Source: Pseudoroseicyclus tamaricis (GTDB lineage Bacteria > Pseudomonadota > Alphaproteobacteria > Rhodobacterales > Rhodobacteraceae). Taken from it: 64,000 nucleotides of DNA. The notes below the pieces were generated by a model. That model was not told where the DNA came from, did not search any database, and saw only the letters and a list, made by a program, of their open reading frames with translations. Positions 34,796-45,038 of this stretch are shown in pieces. The position numbers were made by a program, and so were the translations under genes. The stretch lies in NCBI RefSeq assembly GCF_012070395.1, contig NZ_JAAFYS010000002.1, forward strand, positions 186,001-250,000, read 5' to 3'. Each line of letters opens with the position of its first letter. The first letter of the stretch is position 1.

Positions 34796-35704
34796 ATGAT
34801 CGCCTCGATGACCGGATTCGCCAGCCGCCCGGGCCGCGCCAGCGAGGACGCCCGCGGCCGGGGCGGCGCAGGGGAGTGGTCGTGGGAGATGCGGGCCGTC
34901 AATGGCCGCGGGCTCGACCTGCGGCTGCGCCTGCCGGAGGGGATCGACGGGTTGGAGGCGCGGCTGCGCGCGGCGCTGACCGGCGCCGTAACGCGCGGAA
35001 ACGTCTCCCTCACGCTTCGCCTCGGTCACGGGGCCGGTGACGGCGCCATGGAGGTTGACGAGGCGGCGCTGGAAGCGGTGCTGGCGCAGGTGCAGGCGGT
35101 GCGCGCCCGGGCGGAACGCGTCGGCCTCGCGCTCGGCCCCGTCTCTCCCGCCGATCTCCTCGCCCAGCGCGGTGTCCTCCGCTCGCCCACGCCCGCCTCG
35201 GCCCGGCCGCTGCTGGAGCCGCTGATGGCGGATTTCGGGGCGTTGCTGGCGGAGTTCCTCGCCATGCGAGCCCGCGAAGGGGCGGCGCTGGCGGAGCTGA
35301 TCTCCGCCCAGCTGACCCGGATCGAGGCGCTGGTGGCCGATGCCGGTGCCGCCGCTGCCGCCCGCGCCCAGACGGCGCGCGAGACGCTGAAGGCACAGGT
35401 GGCGCGGGTGCTGGAGGAGACGCCGGTCGACCCGCAGCGGCTGGCGCAGGAGCTGGCGCTCCTCGCCGTGAAGGGCGACGTGACGGAGGAGCTGGACAGG
35501 CTGACCGCCCATGTCACCGCCGCGCGGGAGCTGCTGGCGGAGGGCGGCGCCGTGGGGCGGAGGCTGGACTTCCTCGCGCAGGAGTTCAACCGGGAGGCGA
35601 ACACGCTCTGCGCCAAGTCCGGCGATGCGGCGCTCACGCGCATCGGGCTGGACCTCAAGGCTCTGATCGACCAGATGCGCGAGCAGATTCAGAATGTGGA
35701 ATAG
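34796..35704 (+). CDS. YicC family endoribonuclease-like protein
   Basis: This 302-residue protein opens MIASMTGFASRPG and ends with FLAQEFNREANTLCAKSGDAALTRIGLDLKALIDQMREQIQNVE, both YicC hallmarks. The family includes stress-related endoribonucleases. It is 7 nt upstream of gmk, an order kept in many bacteria. The upstream gap has a run of AT-rich sequence (aaaattgttttcaataaag) likely to hold the promoter. Confidence 0.93.
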   Translation: MIASMTGFASRPGRASEDARGRGGAGEWSWEMRAVNGRGLDLRLRLPEGIDGLEARLRAALTGAVTRGNVSLTLRLGHGAGDGAMEVDEAALEAVLAQVQAVRARAERVGLALGPVSPADLLAQRGVLRSPTPASARPLLEPLMADFGALLAEFLAMRAREGAALAELISAQLTRIEALVADAGAAAAARAQTARETLKAQVARVLEETPVDPQRLAQELALLAVKGDVTEELDRLTAHVTAARELLAEGGAVGRRLDFLAQEFNREANTLCAKSGDAALTRIGLDLKALIDQMREQIQNVE

Positions 35705-35711
35705 GACGTAG

Positions 35712-36364
<653 letters not shown>

Positions 36365-36368
<4 letters not shown>

Positions 36369-36886
36369 TCTACGATCTGGGCAGCCGCAAGCCGGTGGTC
36401 GACAGCTCCGCCTGGGTGGCGCCGGGCGCGCATGTCATAGGCGCGGTGGTGCTGGGGGCGGATGCCTCCGTCTGGTTCGGCGCGGCGCTGCGGGGCGACA
36501 ACGAGGCGATCATCGTCGGCGCCGGCACGAACATCCAGGAGAACGCCGTCCTGCACACCGACATGGGTTTCCCGCTGACCATCGCCCATGGCTGCACCAT
36601 CGGCCACCGGGCGATGCTGCATGGCTGCACGATCGGCGAGAACTCCCTGATCGGCATGGGGGCGACGGTGCTCAACGGCGCCAGGATCGGCCGCAACTGC
36701 CTGATCGGCGCCGCGGCTCTGGTGACCGAACGCACGGAGATCCCCGACGGCAGCCTCGTCATCGGCGCGCCCGGCAAGGTCGTCCGCACGCTGACGGAGG
36801 CGGAGATCGAGGGGCTGCGCGTCTCGGCCCGCCACTACCAGGAGAATGCCCGCCGCTTCGGCCTGGAGCTGACCGCCTGGGAATAG
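36365..36886 (+). CDS. Gamma carbonic anhydrase family protein
   Basis: This 173-residue left-handed beta-helix protein has hexapeptide repeats and the three zinc His residues in [24 protein letters not shown]. It could be a carbonic anhydrase or a related PaaY-type protein; activity is not certain. Overlaps gmk by 4 nt. The 286-nt gap that follows contains the third G-rich hairpin element and nothing else recognised. Confidence 0.9.
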
Positions 36887-36977
36887 GCCCCGGGCAGGGC
36901 GGCCTCGCCTGCGGCGTGCGCCCGCCCGCCCGGGGATCCCCGGCGGCGATGGGGCGGACGTGTTGGAGGGTGGCTGG

Positions 36978-37050
36978 TGGAGGAGGGGGGCTGTCTGCCC
37001 CCCGCTGGCTGCGCCAGCCCCCCCAAGGATTTTTCGGACCAAAGACAGGG
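36978..37050 (+). repeat. G-rich intergenic hairpin element, copy 3
   Basis: GGAGGGGGGCTGTCTGCCCC, an inner GCTGGCTGCGCCAGC hairpin, then CCCCCAAGGATTTTTCGGAC. The T5 run after the hairpin suits a terminator of the yicC-gmk-carbonic anhydrase transcript. Confidence 0.75.
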
Positions 37051-37172
37051 GCGGCGGGTTGGGCGGGTGGCGCGTAAGCGGCCGGCTTTTTCAAGGGCGG
37101 TGACTTGGGGGCGGGGGGTCGGCATGGTGGAGGGGCCAGGGCTTCGGGGCGCTGGGGAGAGACGGGGGCGGT

Positions 37173-37709
37173 ATGGCTGTATTCGTGGCCTTGTTGCGCG
37201 GCGTGAATGTCGGCGGCGTGAAGGTGGAGATGGCGCGGCTGAGGGCGCTGGCCGAGGGGCTCGGCTGGGGCGACGTGCGCAGCTACATCGCCTCGGGCAA
37301 CGTCGTGTTTTCCGCAGAGGGTGACCCGGCAGAGCTGGCGAAGGCGCTGGAGGCGGCCATCGCGGCGGAGTTCGGGCGGGCTGTGCCGGTGCTGGTGCTG
37401 ACCGCTGGCGAAATGCGGAAGGTGGCCCAGAACTGCCCCTTCGAGGTTGAGAGCGGCAACAAGGTGCATTGCTTCTTCTGCTGGGAGACGCCGCGGATCG
37501 ACGAGGCGCGCTACCGCGAGCTGAAGCGGGAGAGCGAGGCGCTGCAGGTCGTCGGCCGCCATGTCTGGATGCTGCATCCCGAGGGGATGGCGGGCAGCCG
37601 GCTCGGCGAGCGGATCGGCCGCGTCGTCGAGGGAACGGAGCTGACCGGGCGCAACCTCAATACCGTTCGCAAGCTCGCCGGAATGGTGGACGCGGGCGCG
37701 GGGGCGTGA
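37173..37709 (+). CDS. DUF1697 domain protein
   Basis: This 178-residue protein begins MAVFVALLRGVNVGGVKVEMARLRALAEGLGWGDVRSYIASGNVVF, the DUF1697 signature. The family has no known activity. It lies 12 nt before the short Cys-rich ORF; the promoter of that ORF would have to be inside this gene if it is separately transcribed. Confidence 0.88.
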   Translation: MAVFVALLRGVNVGGVKVEMARLRALAEGLGWGDVRSYIASGNVVFSAEGDPAELAKALEAAIAAEFGRAVPVLVLTAGEMRKVAQNCPFEVESGNKVHCFFCWETPRIDEARYRELKRESEALQVVGRHVWMLHPEGMAGSRLGERIGRVVEGTELTGRNLNTVRKLAGMVDAGAGA

Positions 37710-37721
37710 TAGGCGGGGCCC

Positions 37722-37763
37722 ATGAAGAGCATCTGCATCATCTGCTGCATTATTTCCTGCTGA
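37722..37763 (+). CDS. Candidate 13-residue Cys-rich leader peptide upstream of cysS
   Basis: The frame reads MKSICIICCIISC and stops: four Cys codons (TGC) in 13, directly ahead of cysteinyl-tRNA synthetase. The stop is 75 nt before the cysS ATG. The sequence between can pair at 37769-37776 with 37813-37820 (GTCGCGGG/CCCGCGAC), and a perfect 12-bp palindrome CCTCGCGCGAGG (37822-37833) covers the cysS ribosome site. The ribosome site of the leader itself (aggcgggg) is weak. A cysteine-sensing attenuator is the best reading, but it is a prediction. Confidence 0.5.
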   Translation: MKSICIICCIISC

Positions 37764-37838
37764 CAATCGTCGCGGGCCGCTCTTTCACACCCTGATCGTC
37801 TGAGATAGCCACCCCGCGACCCCTCGCGCGAGGCCGCC

Positions 37839-39215
37839 ATGACGACACTCCACTTCTGGAACAGCAAGAGCCGGGCGAAGGAGCCGTTCGCCCCGATCCG
37901 CGAGGATGATGTGCGCATCTATCTCTGCGGGCCGACGGTCTATGACCGCGCGCATCTCGGCAATGCCCGGCCGGTGGTCACCTTCGACCTGCTCTTCCGG
38001 CTGCTCCGCCATGTCTACGGCGAGGGTGCGGTGAGCTATGCGCGCAACTTCACCGACGTCGATGACAAGATCAACGCCCGCGCGCAGGAGCGGGCGGAGG
38101 AGACCGGCGAGAGCGTGCAGGAGGCCATCGGCGCGATCACCGAGGAGACCATCGGCTGGTATCACGACGACATGGAGGCGCTGGGCACGCTCCGCCCGAC
38201 GCACGAGCCGCGGGCAACGGGGCACGTGGGCGAGATGATCGCGATGATCGAGGGTCTGATCGAGACGGGTCATGCCTACGAGGCGGAGGGGCACGTGCTC
38301 TTCTCCGTGGGGTCCTACCCGGAGTATGGCGCCCTCTCCGGCCGCTCGGTGGATGACATGATCGCCGGGGCGCGGGTCGAGGTGGCGCCCTACAAGCGCG
38401 ACCCTATGGACTTTGTCCTCTGGAAGCCGTCGGACGAGTCGCTGCCGGGCTGGGAGAGCCCATGGGGGCGCGGTCGCCCCGGCTGGCATATCGAGTGCTC
38501 GGCGATGAGCGACGCGCTCTTCGGGCCGAGCTTCGACATCCATGGCGGCGGCACGGACCTGACCTTCCCGCACCACGAGAACGAGCTGGCGCAGAGCATG
38601 TGCGCCCATCCCGAGGGGGAGTTCGCGCGCGTCTGGCTGCACAACGAGATGCTGCAGGTCGAGGGGCGGAAGATGTCCAAGAGCCTGGGCAACTTCTTCA
38701 CCATCCGCGATTTGCTGGACAAGGGCGTGCCGGGCGAGGTGATCCGCTTCGTGCTGCTCTCCACGCATTACCGCAAGCCGATGGACTGGACGGAGACGAA
38801 GCGGGAGGAGGCCGAGGGCACCCTGCGTGACTGGCGTCGGCTGGTCGCCGGAGCTGAGCCGGGGGCGCCCGACGCGCAGGTGCTGGCGGCGCTGGGCGAC
38901 GATCTCAACACCGCCGGCGCCATTGCCCGGCTGCACGAGCTGGCGCGGGCCGGGGAGGCCGGGGCGCTGCTGGGATCGGCGCAGCTGATGGGGCTGCTGA
39001 CGGACGAGCTCGCCGGCTGGGAGGGCGCCGGGGATGCCGGCGCGAAGATCGAGGCGCTGCTCGAGGAGCGGCATGCGGCGCGCAAAGCCAAGGACTTCGC
39101 GCGGGCGGACGAGATCCGGGCGCTGCTGACCGAGGCGGGCGTCGAGGTGATGGACCGGCCGGACGGGGCGGACTGGGCGCCCGGGCCGGGGTTCGATGCG
39201 GGGAAGTTGGTATGA
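37839..39215 (+). CDS. cysS: Cysteinyl-tRNA synthetase
   Basis: This 458-residue class I synthetase has the zinc/HIGH region [59 protein letters not shown] and the KMSKS loop [11 protein letters not shown]. It charges tRNA-Cys. The gagg ribosome site sits in a 12-bp palindrome that could hide it. The fourth G-rich hairpin element follows. Confidence 0.97.
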   Translation: MTTLHFWNSKSRAKEPFAPIREDDVRIYLCGPTVYDRAHLGNARPVVTFDLLFRLLRHVYGEGAVSYARNFTDVDDKINARAQERAEETGESVQEAIGAITEETIGWYHDDMEALGTLRPTHEPRATGHVGEMIAMIEGLIETGHAYEAEGHVLFSVGSYPEYGALSGRSVDDMIAGARVEVAPYKRDPMDFVLWKPSDESLPGWESPWGRGRPGWHIECSAMSDALFGPSFDIHGGGTDLTFPHHENELAQSMCAHPEGEFARVWLHNEMLQVEGRKMSKSLGNFFTIRDLLDKGVPGEVIRFVLLSTHYRKPMDWTETKREEAEGTLRDWRRLVAGAEPGAPDAQVLAALGDDLNTAGAIARLHELARAGEAGALLGSAQLMGLLTDELAGWEGAGDAGAKIEALLEERHAARKAKDFARADEIRALLTEAGVEVMDRPDGADWAPGPGFDAGKLV

Positions 39216-39228
39216 GTCCTTTTGCAAT

Positions 39229-39300
39229 AGAGGGGGGCTCTGCCCCCCGTCGCCCCGAGGGGCGACTCCCCCCGCGGTATTTTTGGCCAGATGAAACGGG
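39229..39300 (+). repeat. G-rich intergenic hairpin element, copy 4
   Basis: GAGGGGGGCTCTGCCCCCCG, a CGCCCCGAGGGGCG inner hairpin, then CCCCCGCGGTATTTTTGGCC and AGATGAAA. This is the classic form of the element in Rhodobacterales, with the GGCCAGATGAA tail, lying between cysS and cimA. Confidence 0.78.
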
Positions 39301-39327
39301 GGCCGTGCGCTCCGGGGAGGCGGTGCG

Positions 39328-40971
39328 ATGAGCGAGCGGCTTTATCTTTACGACACCACGCTGCGCGACGGGGCGCAGACCCAAGGGGTGCAGTTTTCCA
39401 CAGCCGAGAAGCTGAGGATTGCGGCGGCGCTCGACAGGCTCGGCATCGACCAGATCGAGGGCGGCTGGCCGGGCGCCAACCCGACCGACAGCGCCTTCTT
39501 CGATGAGGTGGAGCCGGGGCGCGCCGTGGTGACGGCTTTCGGCATGACCAAGCGCGCCGGGCGCTCCGCCGAGAACGACGACGTGCTGGCGGCGGTGATG
39601 AATGCCGGCACCGCCTCCGTCTGTCTCGTGGGCAAGACGCATGATTTCCACGTTACCACCGCGCTCGGCATCACGTTGGAGGAGAACGTGGAGAACATCT
39701 CCGCCTCCATCGCCCATCTCGTGGCGAGCGGGCGGGAGGCGCTGTTCGACGCCGAGCACTTCTTCGACGGCTTCAAGCAGAACCGGGCCTATGCGCTGGA
39801 GTGCGTGCTGGCCGCCTACGAGGCCGGGGCACGCTGGGTGGTGCTCTGCGACACCAACGGTGGCACTCTGCCGGGGGAGATCGCGGGGATCGTGCGCGAG
39901 GTGATCGCGGCCGGCATCCCGGGAGATCACTTGGGCATCCATTGCCATGACGACACGGGGCAGGCCGTCGCCGGCTCCCTCGCGGCCGTCGATGCCGGCG
40001 TGCGGCAGGTGCAGGGCACGCTCAACGGGCTCGGCGAGCGCTGCGGCAATGCCAACCTGACGACGCTGATCCCGACGTTGCTGCTGAAGGAGCCCTACGC
40101 CAGCGCATACGAGACCGGCGTGACGCTGGAGGCGCTGCGCGGCCTGCGGCGGGTGAGCCGGATGCTCGACGACATCCTCAACCGGGTGCCGCAGAAGCAG
40201 GCGCCCTACGTCGGCGCCTCGGCCTTTGCACACAAGGCGGGGCTCCATGCCTCCGCCATCGCCAAGGACCCGCGGACCTACGAGCATATCGAGCCGGAGG
40301 TGGTCGGTAACGCGCGCATCGTGCCGATGTCGAACCAGGCGGGGCAGTCGAACCTTCGCGCCCGGCTCGCGGAGGCGGGGATCGAGGTGGAGAAGGGCGA
40401 TGCGGCACTGCCGCTGATCCTCGACAAGGTGAAGGAGCGCGAATCGCGCGGCTACGCCTATGACACCGCGCAGGCCAGCTTCGAGCTTCTGGCGCTGGAG
40501 GAGCTGGGGCCGGCCTCCCGCTTCTTCGAGCTGGAGCGCTACCGGGTGATCTCCGAACGCCGGCGGAACGCGCGTGGCGAGGTGGTCATCGTCTCGGAAG
40601 CGGTGGTGACGATTGCCATCGGGGGCGAGCGCATCACTTCCTTCTACGAGAACCCCTATGGCGACGAGATGCAGGATGCCGGCCCGGTCAACGCGCTCTG
40701 GAACGCGCTGGCCAAGGACCTCGGCCGCTATCAGGCGCTGGTGGACGACATGCGCCTCGTCGACTTCAAGGTGCGAATCACCGGGGCGGGGACGGAGGCC
40801 GTCACCCGCGTCATCATCGACAGCGAGGACAGCGAGCAGCGGCGCTGGTCGACCGTTGGTGTCTCCGCCAACATAGTGGACGCCTCCGTGGAGGCGCTGG
40901 TGGATGCCGTGCGCTGGAAACTGATGCAGGGGCAGGCGGCGGGCGCTGCGGCCGGCGAGGCGGCGGAATGA
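39328..40971 (+). CDS. cimA: Citramalate synthase
   Basis: This 547-residue protein has the DRE-TIM metallolyase motifs LYDTTLRDGAQTQGVQFS, HCHDDTGQAVAGSL and GTLNGLGERCGNANL, and the long C-terminal regulatory domain of CimA (INAL... replaced here by VDDMRLVDFKVRITGAGTEAVTRV). CimA condenses pyruvate and acetyl-CoA for isoleucine synthesis. It overlaps the methyltransferase gene by 4 nt. Confidence 0.93.
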   Translation: MSERLYLYDTTLRDGAQTQGVQFSTAEKLRIAAALDRLGIDQIEGGWPGANPTDSAFFDEVEPGRAVVTAFGMTKRAGRSAENDDVLAAVMNAGTASVCLVGKTHDFHVTTALGITLEENVENISASIAHLVASGREALFDAEHFFDGFKQNRAYALECVLAAYEAGARWVVLCDTNGGTLPGEIAGIVREVIAAGIPGDHLGIHCHDDTGQAVAGSLAAVDAGVRQVQGTLNGLGERCGNANLTTLIPTLLLKEPYASAYETGVTLEALRGLRRVSRMLDDILNRVPQKQAPYVGASAFAHKAGLHASAIAKDPRTYEHIEPEVVGNARIVPMSNQAGQSNLRARLAEAGIEVEKGDAALPLILDKVKERESRGYAYDTAQASFELLALEELGPASRFFELERYRVISERRRNARGEVVIVSEAVVTIAIGGERITSFYENPYGDEMQDAGPVNALWNALAKDLGRYQALVDDMRLVDFKVRITGAGTEAVTRVIIDSEDSEQRRWSTVGVSANIVDASVEALVDAVRWKLMQGQAAGAAAGEAAE

Positions 40972-41675
40972 ACGGCGCCTTCTTCGCCGTCCACTCGGGC
41001 CTGGAGCGCGAGGGACCGGGCGAGCCGGCGGACGTGGCGCGGGCGGCCGAGGTGCTGGGCCTCGCGCGGGACGCCCGCATCCTCGACGCCGGCTGCGGGC
41101 CCGGGGCGGACATCGCGGCGCTGCTGGAGGCGGCGCCCGAGGGCCACGTCACCGCCCGCGATACCCACGCCCCCTTCGTGGCGCGGGTGAGCGAGGCCTG
41201 GGCGGGCGACCCGCGCGTCGCCGCCGAGGTCGCCTCGATGACGGAGCCGGGCGGGCCGTTCGACCTGATCTGGTCTGCCGGCGCGCTCTACAATCTCGGC
41301 CTGCGCGACGGGCTCGGCGCGCTGCGGGAGCTGGTGGCGGAGGGCGGCGCCATCGCCTTCTCCCACCCCTGCCTCTTCGAGCCGGACCCGAACTTCGACC
41401 CCGCCGAGATGTGGGGCGACGAGCCGGTGGGCACCAAGAGCGACATCGCCGACGCCGTCGCCGCGACGGGCTGGGAGTCGCTGGAGACGTGGCGCCTCTC
41501 CGATGCCGCCTGGGAGCGCTACTACCAGCCGCTGGAGGCCCGCTGCGACGCGCTGGAGCGGGAGGCCTCCGACGACCTCCTCGCCGCCATCGGCGCGTCC
41601 CGGGCGGAAATCGCGGCCTGGCGGCGCTGGCGGCGGCAGACAGGCTACCTCCTCACCGTGGCGCGCGCGGCATGA
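40968..41675 (+). CDS. Class I SAM-dependent methyltransferase
   Basis: This 235-residue protein has the SAM-binding motif ILDAGCGPGADIAALLE, an acidic post-II region and FDLIWSAGALYNLG. Substrate unknown. It overlaps both cimA and the next gene by 4 nt, so the three genes are translated together; the pairing with cimA may be only operonic. Confidence 0.88.
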   Translation: MNGAFFAVHSGLEREGPGEPADVARAAEVLGLARDARILDAGCGPGADIAALLEAAPEGHVTARDTHAPFVARVSEAWAGDPRVAAEVASMTEPGGPFDLIWSAGALYNLGLRDGLGALRELVAEGGAIAFSHPCLFEPDPNFDPAEMWGDEPVGTKSDIADAVAATGWESLETWRLSDAAWERYYQPLEARCDALEREASDDLLAAIGASRAEIAAWRRWRRQTGYLLTVARAA

Positions 41676-42424
41676 GCCTGCAGGCCTGCGCAGAAACCGT
41701 GAAGGCCGGCGACGCCGACCGCTTCCTCGCCGCCATGTCGGTGCCGCCGGAGGCGCGGGCGGTGCTCTTCCCGCTCTATGCGCTGAACGTCGAGCTCAGC
41801 CGCGGCGCCTGGGGCACCTCGGAGCCGATGATCGCCGCGATCCGACTGACATGGTGGCGCGAGGCGCTGGAGGAGATCGAGAAGGGCAAGGTGCGCCAGC
41901 ACGAGGTGGTGCAGCCGCTCGCCGAGCTGATGGGGCGCACCCCCATCACCGCCGCGCTCCTCACCCCGCTGGTCGAGGCGCGGATGACCGAGGCCAACCG
42001 CGAGCCGATGGAAAGCCGGGCGGCGCTGGAGGCGCATCTCGACGCCACCGCCGGCACGCTGGCCTGGGCCTCTGCCCTGGGAATGGGCGCCCGGCCCGAG
42101 CAGGAGGCGCCGGTGCGCCTCGCCGCGCGGGCCGGGGGGCTGGCCAACTGGTTCCTCGCCGTGCCGGCGCTCCGCGCCGCGGGGATGGAGCCCCTGCCGG
42201 AGCCGCCGGGAATTGTCGCGCCCGTCGGGCTGGAATGGCTGGCGCGGGCGCGGCAGGCGGACCTCTCGGGCGTCGCCCCGGCGCTGCGCGCCCATTGGCA
42301 GGCTCGCGCCATCCTCACCCGGGCGACGAAGGCGCCGGAGCGGGTGGAGGAGGGGCGGCTGGAGGGCTCTCCCTTCGCCAAGCGCCTGTCTCTGATCGCG
42401 AAATCCGCCAGCGGCGGCTGGTAG
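41672..42424 (+). CDS. Squalene/phytoene synthase-like protein, NDUFAF6 type
   Basis: This 250-residue protein has the all-helical isoprenoid-synthase fold signs (ALNVELSRGAW; IRLTWWREALEEI) but lacks the two DxxxD metal-binding motifs of true synthases: LNVEL and LANWF stand in their places. It is best read as an NDUFAF6-like pseudoenzyme; in mitochondria NDUFAF6 assists complex I assembly. Annotation as a carotenoid or hopanoid enzyme would be wrong. Confidence 0.8.
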   Translation: MSLQACAETVKAGDADRFLAAMSVPPEARAVLFPLYALNVELSRGAWGTSEPMIAAIRLTWWREALEEIEKGKVRQHEVVQPLAELMGRTPITAALLTPLVEARMTEANREPMESRAALEAHLDATAGTLAWASALGMGARPEQEAPVRLAARAGGLANWFLAVPALRAAGMEPLPEPPGIVAPVGLEWLARARQADLSGVAPALRAHWQARAILTRATKAPERVEEGRLEGSPFAKRLSLIAKSASGGW

Positions 42425-42446
42425 GCGCCTCCCGTCTCGGGTCGCC

Positions 42447-43664
42447 TCAGGCCGTCTTCGGCCGCATCGCCAGCCAGATGAGCGCCCCGCCGGCCAGCGT
42501 CAGCAGCGGGATCATGGCAAGGTTCACCGCGTTCCACCCCTGCACGACGTCGCCGCCGGAGCAGTTCATCAAGCCGCCCGAGGCGAGGCTCGCCAGCGTC
42601 ACGCAGCCGAAGACGATGGCATCGTTCAGCCCCTGCACGCGGCCGCGCTCTTCGGGCGCATGGTGCGCGGCGAGCATGGTCGTGGCGCCGATGAAGCCGA
42701 AGTTCCAGCCGAGGCCGAGGAGGACGAGGGCGCCGAAGAAGTTCTCCAGCTCCACCCCCGCGAGGCCAACGACGCCGGCGCCGGCGAGCAGCGCCAGCCC
42801 GATGCCCATAATCCGCGCCGTGCCGAAGCGGGCGATCAGATGGCCGGTGAAGAAGGAGGGGGCGAACATGGCGAGCACGTGGGCGGAGACGACATCCGCC
42901 GCGTTGCCACGCGTGAAGCCGCAGCCGACGACGGCGAGGGGCGTCGACGTCATCACGAGGTTCATCAGCGCGTAGGAGACCATGGCGACGATGATGGCGA
43001 CGAGGATCGGCGGCGAGCTGAGGAGCTCTCGCACGTTGCGCCCGCGCGGTGCGCCCGGCACCGGGGCGTGGGCGGGCAGGTCGAGAAACCAGACGAGGCC
43101 GAGGCCGACGAGGTTGATCGCGGCTGCGGCGAGGTAGGTGCCGATGAAGGGGATCGCCGTCGCCTCCGCCGTCACCTTCACCAGCTGCGGGCCGACGAGC
43201 GCCGCCACAAGCCCGCCGGCCATGACGTAGGAGATGGCGCGGGGGCGGAACGCCTCGGAGGCGCGGTCGGTCGCGGCAAAGCGGAAGAATCCCTGCGCGG
43301 ACATGTAGATGCCGGTCAGGTAGCTGCCGACGAGCAGCAGCCCGAAGGAGCCGAGTGAGATGCCCCAGGCGGCGACGAGCGCGCCGATGGCGCCGCCGAG
43401 GCAGCCGATCATGAAGCCGGCGCGGCGCCCGGCCTTCGCCATGAAGGGCGAGATCCACGGCGCCGTGGTCATCGAGCCGAAGACGATGAGCGAGATGGGC
43501 AGCGTGGCGAGGCAGGCGTTCGGTGCCAGCATCTGCCCGGCGAGCCCGCCGATGGTGAAGATCATCGGCATCTGCGCGCCGATCAGCGCCTGCGCCGCCA
43601 CCAGTACGGCGACATTGCGCCGCGCGGCCCGGTCGTTGATCTGGGGGTCGATCGTCTCGGTCAT
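42447..43664 (-). CDS. MFS transporter
   Basis: This 405-residue protein has about twelve helices and a MFS A-like loop (MAKAGRRAGFMIGCLGGAIGAL). Its ATG overlaps the cobB stop by 4 nt, so it is in the cobB transcript. The substrate is unknown; a corrin-related substrate is conceivable from context but not shown. Confidence 0.85.
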   Translation of the reverse strand: MTETIDPQINDRAARRNVAVLVAAQALIGAQMPMIFTIGGLAGQMLAPNACLATLPISLIVFGSMTTAPWISPFMAKAGRRAGFMIGCLGGAIGALVAAWGISLGSFGLLLVGSYLTGIYMSAQGFFRFAATDRASEAFRPRAISYVMAGGLVAALVGPQLVKVTAEATAIPFIGTYLAAAAINLVGLGLVWFLDLPAHAPVPGAPRGRNVRELLSSPPILVAIIVAMVSYALMNLVMTSTPLAVVGCGFTRGNAADVVSAHVLAMFAPSFFTGHLIARFGTARIMGIGLALLAGAGVVGLAGVELENFFGALVLLGLGWNFGFIGATTMLAAHHAPEERGRVQGLNDAIVFGCVTLASLASGGLMNCSGGDVVQGWNAVNLAMIPLLTLAGGALIWLAMRPKTA

Positions 43665-44962
43665 GAAGCTGCGGTAGCGGCAGCAGCAGCCGGGGGCAAG
43701 CGCCGGTCGATCAGGTGCGCGAAGGAGCCGCAGACCCGGCCCGCGCGCAGCCCCATCGGGGGCAGGACGGTGCCTTCGGCGTCGGTGGCCTCGAAGAGCG
43801 GCATTCCCTTTTCGTAGAGGGTGGTTGCGTAGTGAAACTCATGCGCCGCCCAGTCGCCGGCCATCGGCCCGGCGCCGGCGCGCACCTCCCGGTAGCCCAG
43901 ATGCAGCCGGCGCTCGGCAAAGGACGTCTCAAGCCGCAGGAGCCCCACCATGGCGTGGCGGAGCCCCTCGGCATCGACGAGCCCGTCACCGAGGGTCATG
44001 TATCCTCCACATTCCCCATAAATATCAGATGTTTCTGCAGCATTCCTCAAGCTATTAATAAACTTCGGCGCTCCCGCCAGCCGCCCCGCATGTAGCTCCG
44101 GGTACCCGCCCGGCAGGAAGACGACATCCGCCGCCGGCACCGCCTCGTCCGCCAGCGGTGAGAAGAAGGCCAGCTCCGCCCCCGCCGCCCGCCAGTCTTC
44201 CAGCACATGCGGATAGGCGAAGGCGAAGGCCTCGTCCCGCGCCACGGCGATCCGCTGGCCCGGCGGCGTCAGCCGCGGCGCCTCTCCCGGAACCAGCTCC
44301 TCCGCAAGTGCCTCCAGCGCCGAAAGGTCCACCGCCGCCGACACCGCATCGGCGGCGCGCTCCAGGAACGCCTCGAGATCCGGCCGCTCCCCCGCCTGTA
44401 CCAGCCCCAGATGCCGGGAGGGATGCGCCAGTCCTGTGTCCCTTCGCAGTGCCCCCAGCACCGGCACACCCAGCGGCGCCAACGCCCCACGCAGCATCCG
44501 CTCGTGTCGGTCCGAGCCGACGCGGTTCAAGATCACTCCCGTAACCCGTACCCCCGGATCGAACCCCGCGAAGCCGCTCACCAGCGCCGCCACCGAGCCG
44601 GCCATCCGCCCGGCATCCACCACCAGCACCACAGGCGCACCCAGCACCTTCGCCAGCTCCGCCGCCGATCCGCGCCCCTCCGGCGGCGCCCCGTCGAAGA
44701 GCCCCATGGCCCCCTCGATCACCAGGAGCCCGCCGCCCCCGGCGCGGGCCCTCAGCCGCCCCGGCGCCATCGCCCAGGCATCGAGGTTCCCGCAGGCCCG
44801 CCCCGTCGCCGCCGCGTGGAACGCCGGGTCGATGTAATCCGGCCCGGATTTCGCCCCCCGCACCTCCACGCCCGCCCGCGCCAGCGCCCTCAGCATTCCC
44901 AGCGTCACGGTCGTCTTGCCCGCGCCTGAGGAGGGCGCCGCGATCAGCAGCCCGCGCGTCAC
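43661..44962 (-). CDS. cobB: Cobyrinic/hydrogenobyrinic acid a,c-diamide synthase
   Basis: This 433-residue protein has an N-terminal P-loop (SSGAGKTTVTLGML), KSGPDYIDPAFHAAATGR, and a C-terminal glutamine amidotransferase with the catalytic Cys in YGECGGYMTLG and a late His (AHEFHYAT). It amidates the a and c side chains in cobalamin synthesis. The next upstream gene is cobA (76-nt gap containing the fifth G-rich element). Confidence 0.95.
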   Translation of the reverse strand: MTRGLLIAAPSSGAGKTTVTLGMLRALARAGVEVRGAKSGPDYIDPAFHAAATGRACGNLDAWAMAPGRLRARAGGGGLLVIEGAMGLFDGAPPEGRGSAAELAKVLGAPVVLVVDAGRMAGSVAALVSGFAGFDPGVRVTGVILNRVGSDRHERMLRGALAPLGVPVLGALRRDTGLAHPSRHLGLVQAGERPDLEAFLERAADAVSAAVDLSALEALAEELVPGEAPRLTPPGQRIAVARDEAFAFAYPHVLEDWRAAGAELAFFSPLADEAVPAADVVFLPGGYPELHAGRLAGAPKFINSLRNAAETSDIYGECGGYMTLGDGLVDAEGLRHAMVGLLRLETSFAERRLHLGYREVRAGAGPMAGDWAAHEFHYATTLYEKGMPLFEATDAEGTVLPPMGLRAGRVCGSFAHLIDRRLPPAAAAATAAS

Positions 44963-44969
44963 CAGCTCT

Positions 44970-45029
44970 CGCTTTTCTCGAAATATCCCGGGGGGAGGCG
45001 AAGCCGGGGGGCAGCGCCCCCCTCCGCCC
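44970..45029 (-). repeat. G-rich intergenic hairpin element, copy 5
   Basis: On the plus strand: GCTTTTCTCGAAATATCCCG, then GGGGGAGGCGAAGCCGGGGG and GCAGCGCCCCCCTCC. It is the reverse orientation of the same family, placed downstream of cobA and upstream of cobB on the minus strand. Confidence 0.72.
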
Positions 45030-45038
45030 GCGCAGCTC

